A stretch of 64,000 bases of DNA from Halobacillus litoralis (lineage in GTDB: Bacteria; Bacillota; Bacilli; Bacillales; Halobacillaceae). Below, one piece after another: positions 1 through 8,506 of this stretch. The stretch is from positions 992,001 to 1,056,000 of the forward strand of contig NZ_WMFA01000001.1 in assembly GCF_009856445.1 (NCBI RefSeq). Direction: 5' to 3'. The notes under the pieces are model-generated. The model searched no databases and was not told the DNA's origin. It saw only the letters and a list, made by a program, of their open reading frames with translations. Each line of letters starts with the position of its first letter. The stretch's first letter is position 1. The position numbers were made by a program, and so were the translations under genes.

Positions 1-23
1 TTTTTTTCATTTTTTTCTCTTAA

Positions 24-37
24 TGAAAGCGTTTTAA
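24..37 (+). promoter_or_regulatory. putative CcpA (cre) site upstream of ilvD
   Basis: TGAAAGCGTTTTAA fits the catabolite-responsive element consensus TGWAARCGYTWNCW except for one position near the 3' end. It lies about 120 bp before the ilvD start. CcpA links carbon status to branched-chain amino acid synthesis in Bacillus, so the place is sensible, but this is a motif match only and the window cuts off whatever is upstream. Confidence 0.4.
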
Positions 38-158
38 TTGTAAGGAATGTTTATTATATTCAGAAAAATCATTGCTATGCTTCTTAGTTGTTAGTATCAT
101 CATGGTAAGTTATTTCATTTACAAAATGATTCGGCCATTTATAAAAGGAGTGTTAGGG

Positions 159-1859
159 ATGGAGAAAACGAAAAAAGATTTAAGAATAAGAAGTAAAGAC
201 ATCAGTGAAGGCGTCAATCGAGTCCCGAACCGCTCGATGTTGAGAGCTGTTGGATTTACAGATGAAGATTTCCAAAAACCTATGATTGGAATTGCGAGTA
301 CATGGAGTGAGGTTACCCCTTGTAATGTACATATCGATAAGCTAGCACAAGAAGCGAAAAATGGAGCCGGTGAAAATGGCGGAGCTCCTATGATTTTCAA
401 TACAATTACAGTAGCTGACGGAATTGCGATGGGCCACGAGGGGATGTTTTATTCCCTTCCAAGCCGTGAAGTGATTGCAGACTCCATTGAAACCGTCACA
501 AATGCGGAAAGACTGGATGGTCTGGTCGCCATCGGCGGCTGCGACAAAACGACACCTGGCTGCTTAATATCTATTGGACGTTTGAACATTCCTTCGGTGT
601 ACGTATATGGAGGAACGATTCAACCAGGAAAGCTTGATGGAGAGGATATTGATATTGTTTCGTCTTTTGAAGCTGTAGGAAAGTACCATGAAGGACAGAT
701 CGACGACGAACAGCTGCACAGAGTTGAATGTCATGCATGTCCTGGAGCAGGTGCTTGTGGTGGAATGTATACTGCTAACACAATGGCTTCTGCTGTGGAA
801 GCTTTAGGGATGAGTATTCCTGGTTCTTCCTCTACACCAGCGATTAATGATTACAAAGAAACGGAATGTAAACAAGCGGGTGAGCTCGTCATCGAGTTGC
901 TGGAAAAAGAGATCTATCCTCGCGATATCATGACAAAAGAAGCATTTGAAAATGCCATCACCGTAGTAATGGCTCTTGGTGGATCTACGAATGCATTCCT
1001 TCACCTCCTTGCCATGGCCCATTCTGCTGGAGTGGATTTGACTCTGGATGACTTTGAGCGCATCAGACAGGAAGTCCCTCATATTGCAGATATGAAGCCT
1101 AGTGGTAAATATGTCATGCAGGACTTGTATGAAAGCGGCGGTGTTCCAGCTGTTATGAAATTACTTCTTGAAGAAGGTTTATTGCATGGGGACTGCCTGA
1201 CCGTTACCGGGAAAACGGTCGCTGAAAACTTGGCAGAAGTTCCTTCTCTAAAAGAAGGTCAGAAGGTCATTGTTCCGTTTGACCAGCCCATCAAAGAAAA
1301 AGGGCCACTCGTCGTTCTGAAAGGAAACCTGGCGCCAGAAGGTGCCGTTGCTAAAATGTCCGGACAGAAAATCAGCCGTTTTGAAGGACCTGCACGTGTG
1401 TACAATAGTGAAGATGAAGCGACGGAAGCGATTGTCAACGATGAGATTAAAGAAGGAGACGTTCTGGTCATACGAAATGTCGGTCCAAAAGGAGGACCTG
1501 GCATGCCGGAAATGCTTTCGATTACAGCTATGATTGTAGGAAAAGGACTGGGTGGAAAGGTTGCTCTACTTACAGATGGTCGTTTCTCAGGTGGATCCCA
1601 CGGATTCGTAATCGGCCACGTTGCTCCTGAAGCAGTCGTTGGAGGTCCCATCGGACTGCTGAAAGAAGGGGACACCATCACGATCGACAGTGATACGCAG
1701 CAAATTAATTTTGAAGTTAGTGATGAAGAATATGAGCGTAGAAAAAGCGAGTGGAAACGCCCTGAGCTTAAGCATAAACGAGGCGTACTGGCGAAGTATG
1801 CGAGACTCGTATCTTCCTCATCCAAAGGTGCCGTTACCGACTTGGATCTTGATGAATAA
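159..1859 (+). CDS. ilvD: dihydroxy-acid dehydratase
   Basis: Cytoplasmic Fe-S enzyme that dehydrates 2,3-dihydroxy-isovalerate and -methylvalerate to the 2-keto acids, the third shared step of valine and isoleucine synthesis. The 566-residue length is usual for IlvD. Cysteine motifs CDKTTPGC and [12 protein letters not shown] are the cluster ligands and family signatures, and the C-terminal region has the [14 protein letters not shown] motif. The frame opens upstream at 72, but the start at 159 ([11 protein letters not shown]) follows AAAAGGAGTG at good spacing and removes an unrelated hydrophobic N-terminus. It stands alone, followed by a terminator. A cre-like site precedes it. The identification is secure. 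Confidence 0.97.
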   Translation: MEKTKKDLRIRSKDISEGVNRVPNRSMLRAVGFTDEDFQKPMIGIASTWSEVTPCNVHIDKLAQEAKNGAGENGGAPMIFNTITVADGIAMGHEGMFYSLPSREVIADSIETVTNAERLDGLVAIGGCDKTTPGCLISIGRLNIPSVYVYGGTIQPGKLDGEDIDIVSSFEAVGKYHEGQIDDEQLHRVECHACPGAGACGGMYTANTMASAVEALGMSIPGSSSTPAINDYKETECKQAGELVIELLEKEIYPRDIMTKEAFENAITVVMALGGSTNAFLHLLAMAHSAGVDLTLDDFERIRQEVPHIADMKPSGKYVMQDLYESGGVPAVMKLLLEEGLLHGDCLTVTGKTVAENLAEVPSLKEGQKVIVPFDQPIKEKGPLVVLKGNLAPEGAVAKMSGQKISRFEGPARVYNSEDEATEAIVNDEIKEGDVLVIRNVGPKGGPGMPEMLSITAMIVGKGLGGKVALLTDGRFSGGSHGFVIGHVAPEAVVGGPIGLLKEGDTITIDSDTQQINFEVSDEEYERRKSEWKRPELKHKRGVLAKYARLVSSSSKGAVTDLDLDE

Positions 1860-1873
1860 AAATAAATTCCACT

Positions 1874-1900
1874 AAAGCCCGGACTACATTCCGGGCTTTT
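1874..1900 (+). terminator. terminator of ilvD
   Basis: AAAGCCCGG and CCGGGCTTT form a 9-bp stem around an 8-nt loop, with a short T run. It lies 14 bp after the ilvD stop codon. Confidence 0.85.
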
Positions 1901-1929
1901 CTATGTAGTCCCAACAATATTTCACAAAA

Positions 1930-2352
1930 GCTCCCTTTAGTGGAAGACTCAGTTTCGAGACTTTTGTTGAGTTACGGGGGCTGCGGGGAATAGCTCGCTT
2001 TCCGCGGGAGCGCGGTGCGCCTCCTCGGACTGCGTCCTGTGGGGTCTCACCAAGCACTTTTTTCCCGCAGGAGTCTCGCCATTCTCCCTTTATCACTATA
2101 GATTCAGGATCTGTGAAAGACACTCATACTGGGCAAAGGGGTTCGTTTCTCACTTTTATCGTATGGGGTGGCTGGGAAGCTGCGAGACTCCCGTGGGAGA
2201 AAGGAGATCGGCGACATCCCGCAGGGCGTAGCCCGAGGAAGCTCGGCACTCCCCCACAGAAAAGCGAGTAGCTTCCCAGCCACCCTTGACTCCAAATATG
2301 GCAAACGAAGCCCCCAAACATCTCGAAACTGAGTCTTCCACAATCTTGCCAT
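1930..2352 (-). repeat. intergenic element copy 1 (two-arm form, reverse orientation)
   Basis: This fills most of the gene-free stretch between ilvD and the phosphatase gene. Its ends are a perfect 20-bp inverted repeat: TGGAAGACTCAGTTTCGAGA at 1941-1960 and its complement at 2321-2340. The outer flanks GCTCCCTTTAG and CAATCTTGCCAT match the ends of the other copies in reverse. Inside are a forward GC-rich arm (about 1976-2095, with GGGGTCTCACC and CCCGCAGGAGTCTCGCC) and a diverged reverse arm (about 2165-2286, with GGGTGGCTGGGAAGC). No transposase or credible reading frame is present. It is probably a non-autonomous mobile or structured repeat. Confidence 0.85.
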
Positions 2353-2426
2353 TATGTGTAATAAGTATTGTATTAAAGGATATGGTTACCTTTTTATAGA
2401 AAAAGAAGGAGGGAGGTTGGTTGGAA

Positions 2427-2999
2427 ATGACAAAGGTAGCATTGATTAGACATGGAAGTACACGGTGGAATAAAGAAAAAAGAGCGCAGGGAAGTTCTGA
2501 TATTCCATTAGATGAAGAAGGTAAGGCAGATGCTCTGAAATTAGCTGAGCGCTTACATAAAGAAACATGGGATATTCTTTATTCAAGTCCTTTGAAGAGG
2601 GCAAAGCAGACAGCGAAAATCATTAGTGAAAAAGTAGGATTGGCTATCCAATTTGATACACGAATAGAAGAAGCCAGTGGTGGCCAGATCGAAGGAACGA
2701 CAGAACCAGAAAGAATTGAAAAATGGGGAGAGGATTGGCGGTCTTTGGACTTGGGTATTGAAACGCCTCACAGTGTTGTTTCCAGGGGGAAGGCGTTTAT
2801 GGATGATGTTTTAAAGAAACATGCAGGGAAGAAAGTAATCGTAGTTAGTCACGGTGCTCTAATTAGTCACCTATTAAGGGAACTGGATAGTCAAAATGTA
2901 AGAGATGAACATATGAAAAATACTTCTTTATCAGAAGTTCATCTTAGAGAGGAACAATGGTTTTGTGATCGTTTTAATTGTACGATCCATTTGGATTGA
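2427..2999 (+). CDS. histidine phosphatase family protein
   Basis: Phosphoglycerate-mutase-like phosphatase of about 190 residues. The catalytic RHG motif is at the N-terminus (LIRHGSTRWN), a phosphate-binding arginine lies in SSPLKRAKQT, and the second catalytic histidine is in VVSHGALI. These residues define the branch-1 histidine phosphatases (PhoE, CobC, GpmB types). The substrate cannot be told from sequence. A GGAGGGAGG stretch precedes the start; TTG at 2421 would add two residues. It is monocistronic, between a repeat element and a terminator. Confidence 0.88.
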   Translation: MTKVALIRHGSTRWNKEKRAQGSSDIPLDEEGKADALKLAERLHKETWDILYSSPLKRAKQTAKIISEKVGLAIQFDTRIEEASGGQIEGTTEPERIEKWGEDWRSLDLGIETPHSVVSRGKAFMDDVLKKHAGKKVIVVSHGALISHLLRELDSQNVRDEHMKNTSLSEVHLREEQWFCDRFNCTIHLD

Positions 3000-3003
3000 G
3001 AGA

Positions 3004-3029
3004 AGCGGCTCAGGGATGAGCCGCTTTAT
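3004..3029 (+). terminator. terminator of the histidine phosphatase gene
   Basis: AGCGGCTCA and TGAGCCGCT form a perfect 9-bp stem with a GGGA loop followed by TTTATTTATT. It also lies at the 3' end of the opposing glyoxalase-like gene. Confidence 0.8.
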
Positions 3030-3443
3030 TTATTGCTCTTTTGTGTAGTTCAGATCCCAGGTTATTCCATAAGGGTCTTTCACTTTGGCATACGTAGCAC
3101 CCCAAAAGGTATCCTGAAGTTCCATCAAGACGTTTCCATCATTTTTTAAACGGTCATAATACGTTTGAATTTCATCAGTACTTTCACATTCTAATACGAG
3201 GGCGATATTGCTCCCGGTCTTAACATTTTGATCTGTGAATGAGTCTGAAACCATAAAGAACAAAGCATCTTTTTTGAATTGTGCATGCATGACTCGCTGG
3301 TCCATTTCCTCAGGGGTTTCAAAATCTGCCTCGCCAAAGGTTTGTAAATTGATAACCTCACCATGAAAAATTTGTTTGTAATAGTCCAGGGCTTCTCCTG
3401 CGTTACCGTTGAACGTGAAATAAGGGGTAGCTTGATGCTTCAT
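3030..3443 (-). CDS. PhnB-like glyoxalase/VOC superfamily protein
   Basis: A 137-residue cytoplasmic protein of the vicinal-oxygen-chelate fold, PhnB / 3-demethylubiquinone-methyltransferase-like subgroup. Family features are the start ATPYFTFNGNAGEALDYYKQIF, the central HAQFKKDALFFMVSD and the end WGATYAKVKDPYGITWDLN. Members are widespread in Bacillus and rarely have a known substrate. Start ATG has AAAAGGAGTG upstream on the minus strand. It is transcribed separately from the next minus-strand gene, with a gap of about 80 bp. Confidence 0.85.
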   Translation of the reverse strand: MKHQATPYFTFNGNAGEALDYYKQIFHGEVINLQTFGEADFETPEEMDQRVMHAQFKKDALFFMVSDSFTDQNVKTGSNIALVLECESTDEIQTYYDRLKNDGNVLMELQDTFWGATYAKVKDPYGITWDLNYTKEQ

Positions 3444-3527
3444 AGCCGTGAAACACTCCTTTTGGAAATTTTTTGATCCACCATCATTATAAGCTGTTGG
3501 GAGAAATAAAACAAGAACATTTGTTCG

Positions 3528-4067
3528 TCATTTCTTCAAGGTGCGATTCCAGGCACTCATTTTGTCCAAGGCAAGCAAATCCTCTTTAATTTCTCCAGGT
3601 TTGACGGCATTTCCTATTACATAATCTTCAAATGACATCCCTACAAAATCGAAGATATGGCCGAACTGTTGAATTAGTGGCAGGCCCGTGACATAAGGGT
3701 TGCTTCCACCTGTAGTAATGACATAGGCTCTCTTTCCTTTTACCTGATTCTTAAAATCAAATCGATCATCACGCATATATTGGGACCAGCGGTCGAAGAA
3801 CAACTTCATATGAGAAGTCATTCCAAACCAATAGATAGGAGTGACAAAAATGATAAGATCATGTGTTAAGAAATCAGACAGTACAGTTTCATAATCGTCA
3901 TCGACACGGCGAAACCCGCCTTCTGTATGCCGCCTGTCAGAGATAGGGTTAATTTTATAATCACTTAGACGTATTTGTTTATGTTCAATTCCTTCAAGGG
4001 CCTGGTTGACGAGGTATTCAGAATTACCGTTCTCTCTTGAACTCCCTAAGATCGTCAATATTTTCAT
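3528..4067 (-). CDS. NAD(P)H-dependent flavin reductase / flavodoxin-fold oxidoreductase
   Basis: Roughly 179-residue flavodoxin-like NADPH-dependent FMN reductase. The N-terminal MKILTILGSSRENGNS binds FMN phosphate, and TPIYWFGMTSHMKLFFDRW is the usual second flavin-binding segment. The frame opens 45 bp further upstream, but ATG at 4067 has GGAGGCGG ahead and begins exactly at the fold. It diverges from a LysR gene 108 bp away, an arrangement typical of a LysR regulator controlling its neighbour. The physiological substrate (quinone, nitro or azo compound, or free flavin) is not known. Confidence 0.85.
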   Translation of the reverse strand: MKILTILGSSRENGNSEYLVNQALEGIEHKQIRLSDYKINPISDRRHTEGGFRRVDDDYETVLSDFLTHDLIIFVTPIYWFGMTSHMKLFFDRWSQYMRDDRFDFKNQVKGKRAYVITTGGSNPYVTGLPLIQQFGHIFDFVGMSFEDYVIGNAVKPGEIKEDLLALDKMSAWNRTLKK

Positions 4068-4174
4068 TGTATCCGCCTCCTTTACTTCTTCAAAAAGTAT
4101 ATCATTGAACATCTCATCATTGTTATCTATACTTATCGATACTAACTATTGTAAAAAATGATAGAGGTGTACGT

Positions 4175-5056
4175 ATGGACATATCCTATTTTTACACATT
4201 TAAAGAAGTGGCCAAGTGGGGGAGTTATACCCGTACGGGGGAAGAACTCGGTTATGCTCAGTCCAGTGTGACAACACAAATCAAAAAGCTTGAAGATTAC
4301 TATGGGGTGAGACTTGTTGAACGTGCTGGACAGACGATGCGTTTAACTCAGTCTGGCGAACAGCTTTTACATTATGTTGACCAGGTCATTGATTTACTTG
4401 AAGAAGCGGAAAGTAAGGTTTCGAAAAATGTACAAATGCGGGGAACTGTTAGGATTGGAGCAGTTGAATCCTTGGCTGCTTATTTTATATCCAAGTCTTT
4501 GAAAGCTTTTAAAGAGCAGAATCCTGACCTTCGAATCCAGTTGGAATCCGGACTCTGTCCCAATCTTAAAGAAGGTGTGCTAGAAAGCCATTATGATCTC
4601 GCTGTTGTTCTCGATGAAGAAGTGAAGCACCCTCTTCTGGAAACTTTACTTTTACGAAAGGAAAAAATGGTCATTGTTGCTGCTAATGAACACCCGCTTG
4701 TTGGCCAGGAGCAGATTAATATACGGCGGATAGAGGATGAAACGCTCATTCTTACAGAGAAAGATTGTTCATATAGGAATATGTTGGAGGGGATATTAAA
4801 GAAAAGAGCAGTCGAACCCCGCTCAGTGATTTCATTTACAAGTCTTGAAGCGATCAAACAATGTGTCATTGACGAGCTGGGAATAGCGATGCTCCCGGAA
4901 ATGACGGTAGCAGGGGAGCTTGAGAATGGGAGTCTTCGTGCTTTGGACTTTGACCATCAAGGCTTAGCATTATACATTCAAATTATTCATCATCAAAAGA
5001 AGTGGCTGTCTCCATCGCTGGAAAAGTTTATCCAATTACTTTATGAGCGAAGATGA
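4175..5056 (+). CDS. LysR-family transcriptional regulator
   Basis: A 293-residue LTTR. The N-terminal winged helix-turn-helix is clear: YFYTFKEVAKWGSYTRTGEELGYAQ, then SSVTTQIKKLEDYYGVRL. It is followed by a linker helix and a periplasmic-binding-like effector domain from about residue 90 (MRGTVRIGAVESLAAY). It diverges from the flavin reductase gene, whose expression it probably controls. The intergenic region has TATC/GATA-type dyads, but no clear T-N11-A box could be fixed. Effector unknown. Confidence 0.9.
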   Translation: MDISYFYTFKEVAKWGSYTRTGEELGYAQSSVTTQIKKLEDYYGVRLVERAGQTMRLTQSGEQLLHYVDQVIDLLEEAESKVSKNVQMRGTVRIGAVESLAAYFISKSLKAFKEQNPDLRIQLESGLCPNLKEGVLESHYDLAVVLDEEVKHPLLETLLLRKEKMVIVAANEHPLVGQEQINIRRIEDETLILTEKDCSYRNMLEGILKKRAVEPRSVISFTSLEAIKQCVIDELGIAMLPEMTVAGELENGSLRALDFDHQGLALYIQIIHHQKKWLSPSLEKFIQLLYERR

Positions 5057-5122
5057 AAACGGCGTAAACTGTATTGGAACAGTACGGTTAGGATTTGTAA
5101 GGGATAGAATGAAATGGAAAAT

Positions 5123-5157
5123 AAAAAAGGCGCTAAACCCTTTAACAGCGCCTTTTT
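5123..5157 (+). terminator. terminator downstream of the LysR gene
   Basis: AAAAAAGGCGCT and AGCGCCTTTTT form an 11-bp stem with a T tail, about 65 bp after the LysR stop. Confidence 0.85.
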
Positions 5158-5258
5158 AGTATCCAACATCCGCCTAAATTTAAAAAACTTTCAGAAAATG
5201 GTTGCAATTCCCCTTCCTCCACAGTAAACTGTACCATAACAGATAAACAAAATGAATT

Positions 5259-5270
5259 CTGTTATAACAA
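5259..5270 (+). promoter_or_regulatory. TGTTATAACA-type palindrome before the zinc-ribbon gene
   Basis: CTGTTATAACAA overlaps the leader of the small zinc-ribbon gene. An inverted half-site CATAACAG lies about 18 bp upstream (5235-5242). A related sequence recurs before aceB at 5407-5420. The recurrence suggests a shared regulator, but none is identified. Confidence 0.35.
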
Positions 5271-5283
5271 AGGAGGAGCTAGT

Positions 5284-5394
5284 ATGAAAAAACAACAAAA
5301 CGTCCCTTGCCCGCAGTGTGGTTCACAAATCGAAGGTCATACTTACAATTACATGATGGAATGTGATCGTTGCCTTTCCAAAAAAGATGAATAA
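5284..5394 (+). CDS. small zinc-ribbon protein, YhfH-like
   Basis: A 36-residue reading frame with an excellent ribosome site (AAAGGAGGAG, 7 nt before ATG). Two CxxC pairs, CPQC near residue 9 and CDRC near residue 27, form a probable zinc ribbon. Small proteins of this kind, often named YhfH family, are common in Bacillaceae. It sits 70 bp before aceB and shares a TGTTATA-type palindrome with the aceB upstream region, so coregulation with the glyoxylate shunt is possible. Function unknown. Confidence 0.75.
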   Translation: MKKQQNVPCPQCGSQIEGHTYNYMMECDRCLSKKDE

Positions 5395-5406
5395 ATTTTG
5401 TGGTAA

Positions 5407-5420
5407 CTGTTATATAACAA
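5407..5420 (+). promoter_or_regulatory. TGTTATATAACA palindrome upstream of aceB
   Basis: CTGTTATATAACAA is a near-perfect dyad 45 bp before the aceB start and resembles the site at 5259-5270. Candidate operator for the glyoxylate-shunt operon; inferred from position and symmetry only. Confidence 0.35.
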
Positions 5421-5464
5421 ATTTATTTGTTGGTAGTTAGTATACAACAGAGGGTGGCGATTCA

Positions 5465-7057
5465 ATGGAAACAAAATTGTCTGGAATACAAATTCATGGA
5501 ACAATGCACGAAGGATTTGCAGAGATTCTAACAGATGAAGCTTTATCGTTCATTGTTGAATTACATGAAGAATTTAATGATAGAAGAAAACAGTTGCTTT
5601 CAGATCGAATAATGACGCAGAAGAAACTGGATCAAGGAGAGCGGCCGGATTTCCTGAAAGAGACGGAGCACATCAGAAATACTGATTGGACGATATCCCC
5701 TATACCTGACGATCTTAAGGATCGTCGGGTAGAAATTACAGGCCCAGTAGATCGGAAGATGGTCATCAATGGTCTCAATTCCGGAGCGAAGGTATTCATG
5801 GCTGATTTTGAGGATGCGAACGCTCCGACATGGCTGAACACTATTCATGGCCAGATTAACTTGAGGGATGCTGTGAGAAGGAACATTCGATTTGAGAATT
5901 CAAACGGAAAGGTCTACAAGTTAAATGAAAAGACGGCTGTCCTTAAAGTACGACCTCGTGGATGGCATTTAGAAGAAAAACACATGACTTACAATCAGGA
6001 GCGGCTTTCAGGCAGTCTTGTGGACTTTGGGCTCTATTTTTTCCATAATGCTAAAAAGCTTATAGAAAATGGTTCGGGACCTTATTTTTACTTACCAAAG
6101 CTTGAAAACCATCGAGAGGCGAAGCTGTGGAACGATGTATTTGTCTTTGCTCAAGATTATTTGGATATTCCACAAGGAACGGTGAAAGCGACAGTCTTAA
6201 TAGAAACGATTTTAGCCGCCTTTGAGATGGATGAAATCCTTTATGAATTAAGAAATCACTCGGCTGGATTGAATTGTGGCCGTTGGGATTATATCTTCAG
6301 CTACTTGAAAAAATTCCGTCATGATGAACGTTTTTTATTGCCTGACCGGGCGGATGTGACGATGACTGTCCCATTTATGAGAGCTTATTCGCGGTTAACC
6401 ATTCAAACCTGTCATAAACGAAAGGCTCATGCCATGGGAGGAATGGCAGCCCAAATACCTGTAAAAAACGATAAAGAGAAAAACGACGCTGCTTTTGAAA
6501 AGGTCCGTGCAGATAAGGAGGGTGAAGTGAAAGATGGCCACGACGGGACGTGGGTCGCCCACCCGGGCATGGTAGAGACAGCCATGGAGATTTTTAACAA
6601 ACATATGCCTGACGAGAATCAGATACAAAGAGATCAAACGTCTGTCTCCTATCGTGCAGAGCAATTGCTTGAAGTACCTGATGGATCAATTACAGAGCAG
6701 GGGTTAAGAACAAATATAAACGTAGGGATCCAGTATATCGCCTCTTGGCTGGATGGAAGAGGAGCAGCACCTATTCATCATTTGATGGAGGATGCAGCTA
6801 CAGCGGAAATCTCGAGAGCGCAAGTTTGGCAATGGATCAGACACCCAAAAGGAATATTAAAAGATGGTCGGGAGATTACGATGGAGCTTTACGCATCATT
6901 GAAAGAAGAAGAGCTCGAAGCGATTCGCTGGGAAGTTGGAGAAAGTGTTTTCGAAAACGGTTCCTATATGGAGGCCGCACAATTATTCGATCGATTGATC
7001 CGTAACGATGATTTTACTGAATTTTTAACATTAGAAGCCTATAACCATATATCTTAA
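5465..7057 (+). CDS. aceB: malate synthase A
   Basis: Condenses glyoxylate and acetyl-CoA to malate, second step of the glyoxylate shunt. At 530 residues it has the length of malate synthase A rather than the longer G form. Conserved blocks are visible: [15 protein letters not shown] (metal-binding Glu and Asp region), [31 protein letters not shown]-type core and [12 protein letters not shown]. It starts with GAGGGTGGCG upstream and is followed 12 bp later by aceA, so the two are one operon. B. subtilis lacks these genes, so this is a metabolic difference from the otherwise similar gene order. Confidence 0.97.
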   Translation: METKLSGIQIHGTMHEGFAEILTDEALSFIVELHEEFNDRRKQLLSDRIMTQKKLDQGERPDFLKETEHIRNTDWTISPIPDDLKDRRVEITGPVDRKMVINGLNSGAKVFMADFEDANAPTWLNTIHGQINLRDAVRRNIRFENSNGKVYKLNEKTAVLKVRPRGWHLEEKHMTYNQERLSGSLVDFGLYFFHNAKKLIENGSGPYFYLPKLENHREAKLWNDVFVFAQDYLDIPQGTVKATVLIETILAAFEMDEILYELRNHSAGLNCGRWDYIFSYLKKFRHDERFLLPDRADVTMTVPFMRAYSRLTIQTCHKRKAHAMGGMAAQIPVKNDKEKNDAAFEKVRADKEGEVKDGHDGTWVAHPGMVETAMEIFNKHMPDENQIQRDQTSVSYRAEQLLEVPDGSITEQGLRTNINVGIQYIASWLDGRGAAPIHHLMEDAATAEISRAQVWQWIRHPKGILKDGREITMELYASLKEEELEAIRWEVGESVFENGSYMEAAQLFDRLIRNDDFTEFLTLEAYNHIS

Positions 7058-7069
7058 GGGGGATTTCAC

Positions 7070-8362
7070 ATGAATGAGCGTGTAGAAAAGTTGCATCACC
7101 AGTGGCAGGATGAGAGTCGATGGAGCGGAGTGCAAAGACCATATGAAGCCGAAGAAGTCATTCGGTTAAGAGGGTCCATGGATATTCAGCATACCTTAGC
7201 GGAGAAAGGTGCCGAAAAACTGTGGAAGTTAATGAACGAGGAAGATTATGTCCACGCGCTGGGTGCTTTGACAGGAAACCAGGCGATGCAGCAGGTGAAA
7301 GCAGGATTAAAAGCCATCTATTTGAGTGGATGGCAAGTGGCTGCTGATGCCAACCTCTCAGGACATATGTATCCTGATCAAAGCTTATATCCGGCAAATA
7401 GCGTACCTCAAGTGGTGAAAAGGATTAATCAAGCCTTGCAAAGAGCGGATCAAATTCATCATATGGAAGGAAAAGAGGACATTGACTGGTTTGCGCCTAT
7501 AGTTGCAGACGCTGAAGCAGGCTTTGGCGGGCAGCTGAATGTGTTCGAGTTGATGAAAGGAATGATTGAAGCGGGTGCTGCAGCCGTTCACTTTGAAGAT
7601 CAACTTTCTTCAGAGAAAAAATGTGGTCACCTAGGAGGAAAAGTCCTTTTGCCGACACAGACGGCGGTTAGAAATTTGATTTCCGCAAGGTTTGCTGCGG
7701 ATGTGATGGGCACTCCAACGATTATCATAGCAAGAACCGATGCGAATGCAGCCGATCTTATCACGAGTGATGTGGACCCATACGACGCGCCATTCATTAC
7801 TGGAGAGAGAACAGCTGAAGGTTTCTTCAAAACAAGGTCTGGATTGGATCAGGCGATTGCACGTGGCTTGGCTTATGCGCCATATGCTGATCTTGTTTGG
7901 TGTGAAACATCAGAACCTAACCTGGATGAAGCTCGTCGTTTTGCGGAAGCCATTCATGAGCAATATCCTGGAAAGCTCCTGGCTTACAACTGCTCTCCTT
8001 CTTTCAACTGGAAAAAGAAGTTGGATGATGAGACCATTGCAAATTTCCAGCGGGAGCTTGGGGAAATGGGCTACAAGTTCCAATTCGTTACATTGGCAGG
8101 GTTCCATGCCTTGAATCACGGCATGTTCGAACTTGCTCGTCAATATAAAGATCGTGGGATGGAAGCTTATTCGGAACTTCAGCAGGCAGAGTTCGCAAGT
8201 GAAATTCACGGGTATTCAGCAACACGACATCAGCGTGAGGTTGGAACAGGATATTTTGATGAAGTCGCTCAAGTAATTTCAGGTGGAACATCATCAACCA
8301 CGGCATTGAAAGGTTCCACAGAAACTGAACAATTCAATTCTGAAACCGCCAGCCCTTCATAA
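7070..8362 (+). CDS. aceA: isocitrate lyase
   Basis: Splits isocitrate into succinate and glyoxylate, first step of the glyoxylate shunt. The 430-residue protein carries the catalytic signature KKCGH ([14 protein letters not shown]), the metal-binding segment [10 protein letters not shown], the ARTDANAA block, and C-terminal [13 protein letters not shown]. Start ATG is preceded by AAGGGGGAT. It follows aceB in one operon and ends at a hairpin. The operon would let acetyl-CoA from the fadNAE pathway in this window be used for net carbon gain; that link is inference. Confidence 0.97.
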   Translation: MNERVEKLHHQWQDESRWSGVQRPYEAEEVIRLRGSMDIQHTLAEKGAEKLWKLMNEEDYVHALGALTGNQAMQQVKAGLKAIYLSGWQVAADANLSGHMYPDQSLYPANSVPQVVKRINQALQRADQIHHMEGKEDIDWFAPIVADAEAGFGGQLNVFELMKGMIEAGAAAVHFEDQLSSEKKCGHLGGKVLLPTQTAVRNLISARFAADVMGTPTIIIARTDANAADLITSDVDPYDAPFITGERTAEGFFKTRSGLDQAIARGLAYAPYADLVWCETSEPNLDEARRFAEAIHEQYPGKLLAYNCSPSFNWKKKLDDETIANFQRELGEMGYKFQFVTLAGFHALNHGMFELARQYKDRGMEAYSELQQAEFASEIHGYSATRHQREVGTGYFDEVAQVISGGTSSTTALKGSTETEQFNSETASPS

Positions 8363-8382
8363 AAAAAGCGTGCATGCTAGGG

Positions 8383-8424
8383 AGAAACGTCTGGAGTGTG
8401 ACTCTCCGGGGGTTTCTTTTTTTG
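8383..8424 (+). terminator. terminator of aceBA
   Basis: AGAAAC...CTGGAG pairs imperfectly with CTCTCCGG...GGTTTCT, followed by a T-rich tail. The stem is interrupted but the position, about 20 bp after aceA, fits. Confidence 0.7.
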
Positions 8425-8506
8425 TCCATAAATCACAATTCTCCACCAAATTAATATGGTATGATATCAGTTATTTTCAGTGATTGTGAAAATCAGGAGT
8501 GATATC

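Noticed and set aside
1259-1825. Long open frame of 188 codons on the minus strand inside ilvD
   Set aside because: Fully antisense to a clear ilvD; Ser/Pro-rich composition typical of the complementary frame; no ribosome site.
4068-4174. LysR box between the flavin reductase and LysR genes
   Set aside because: TATC/GATA repeats are present but no convincing T-N11-A dyad at the right place could be fixed.
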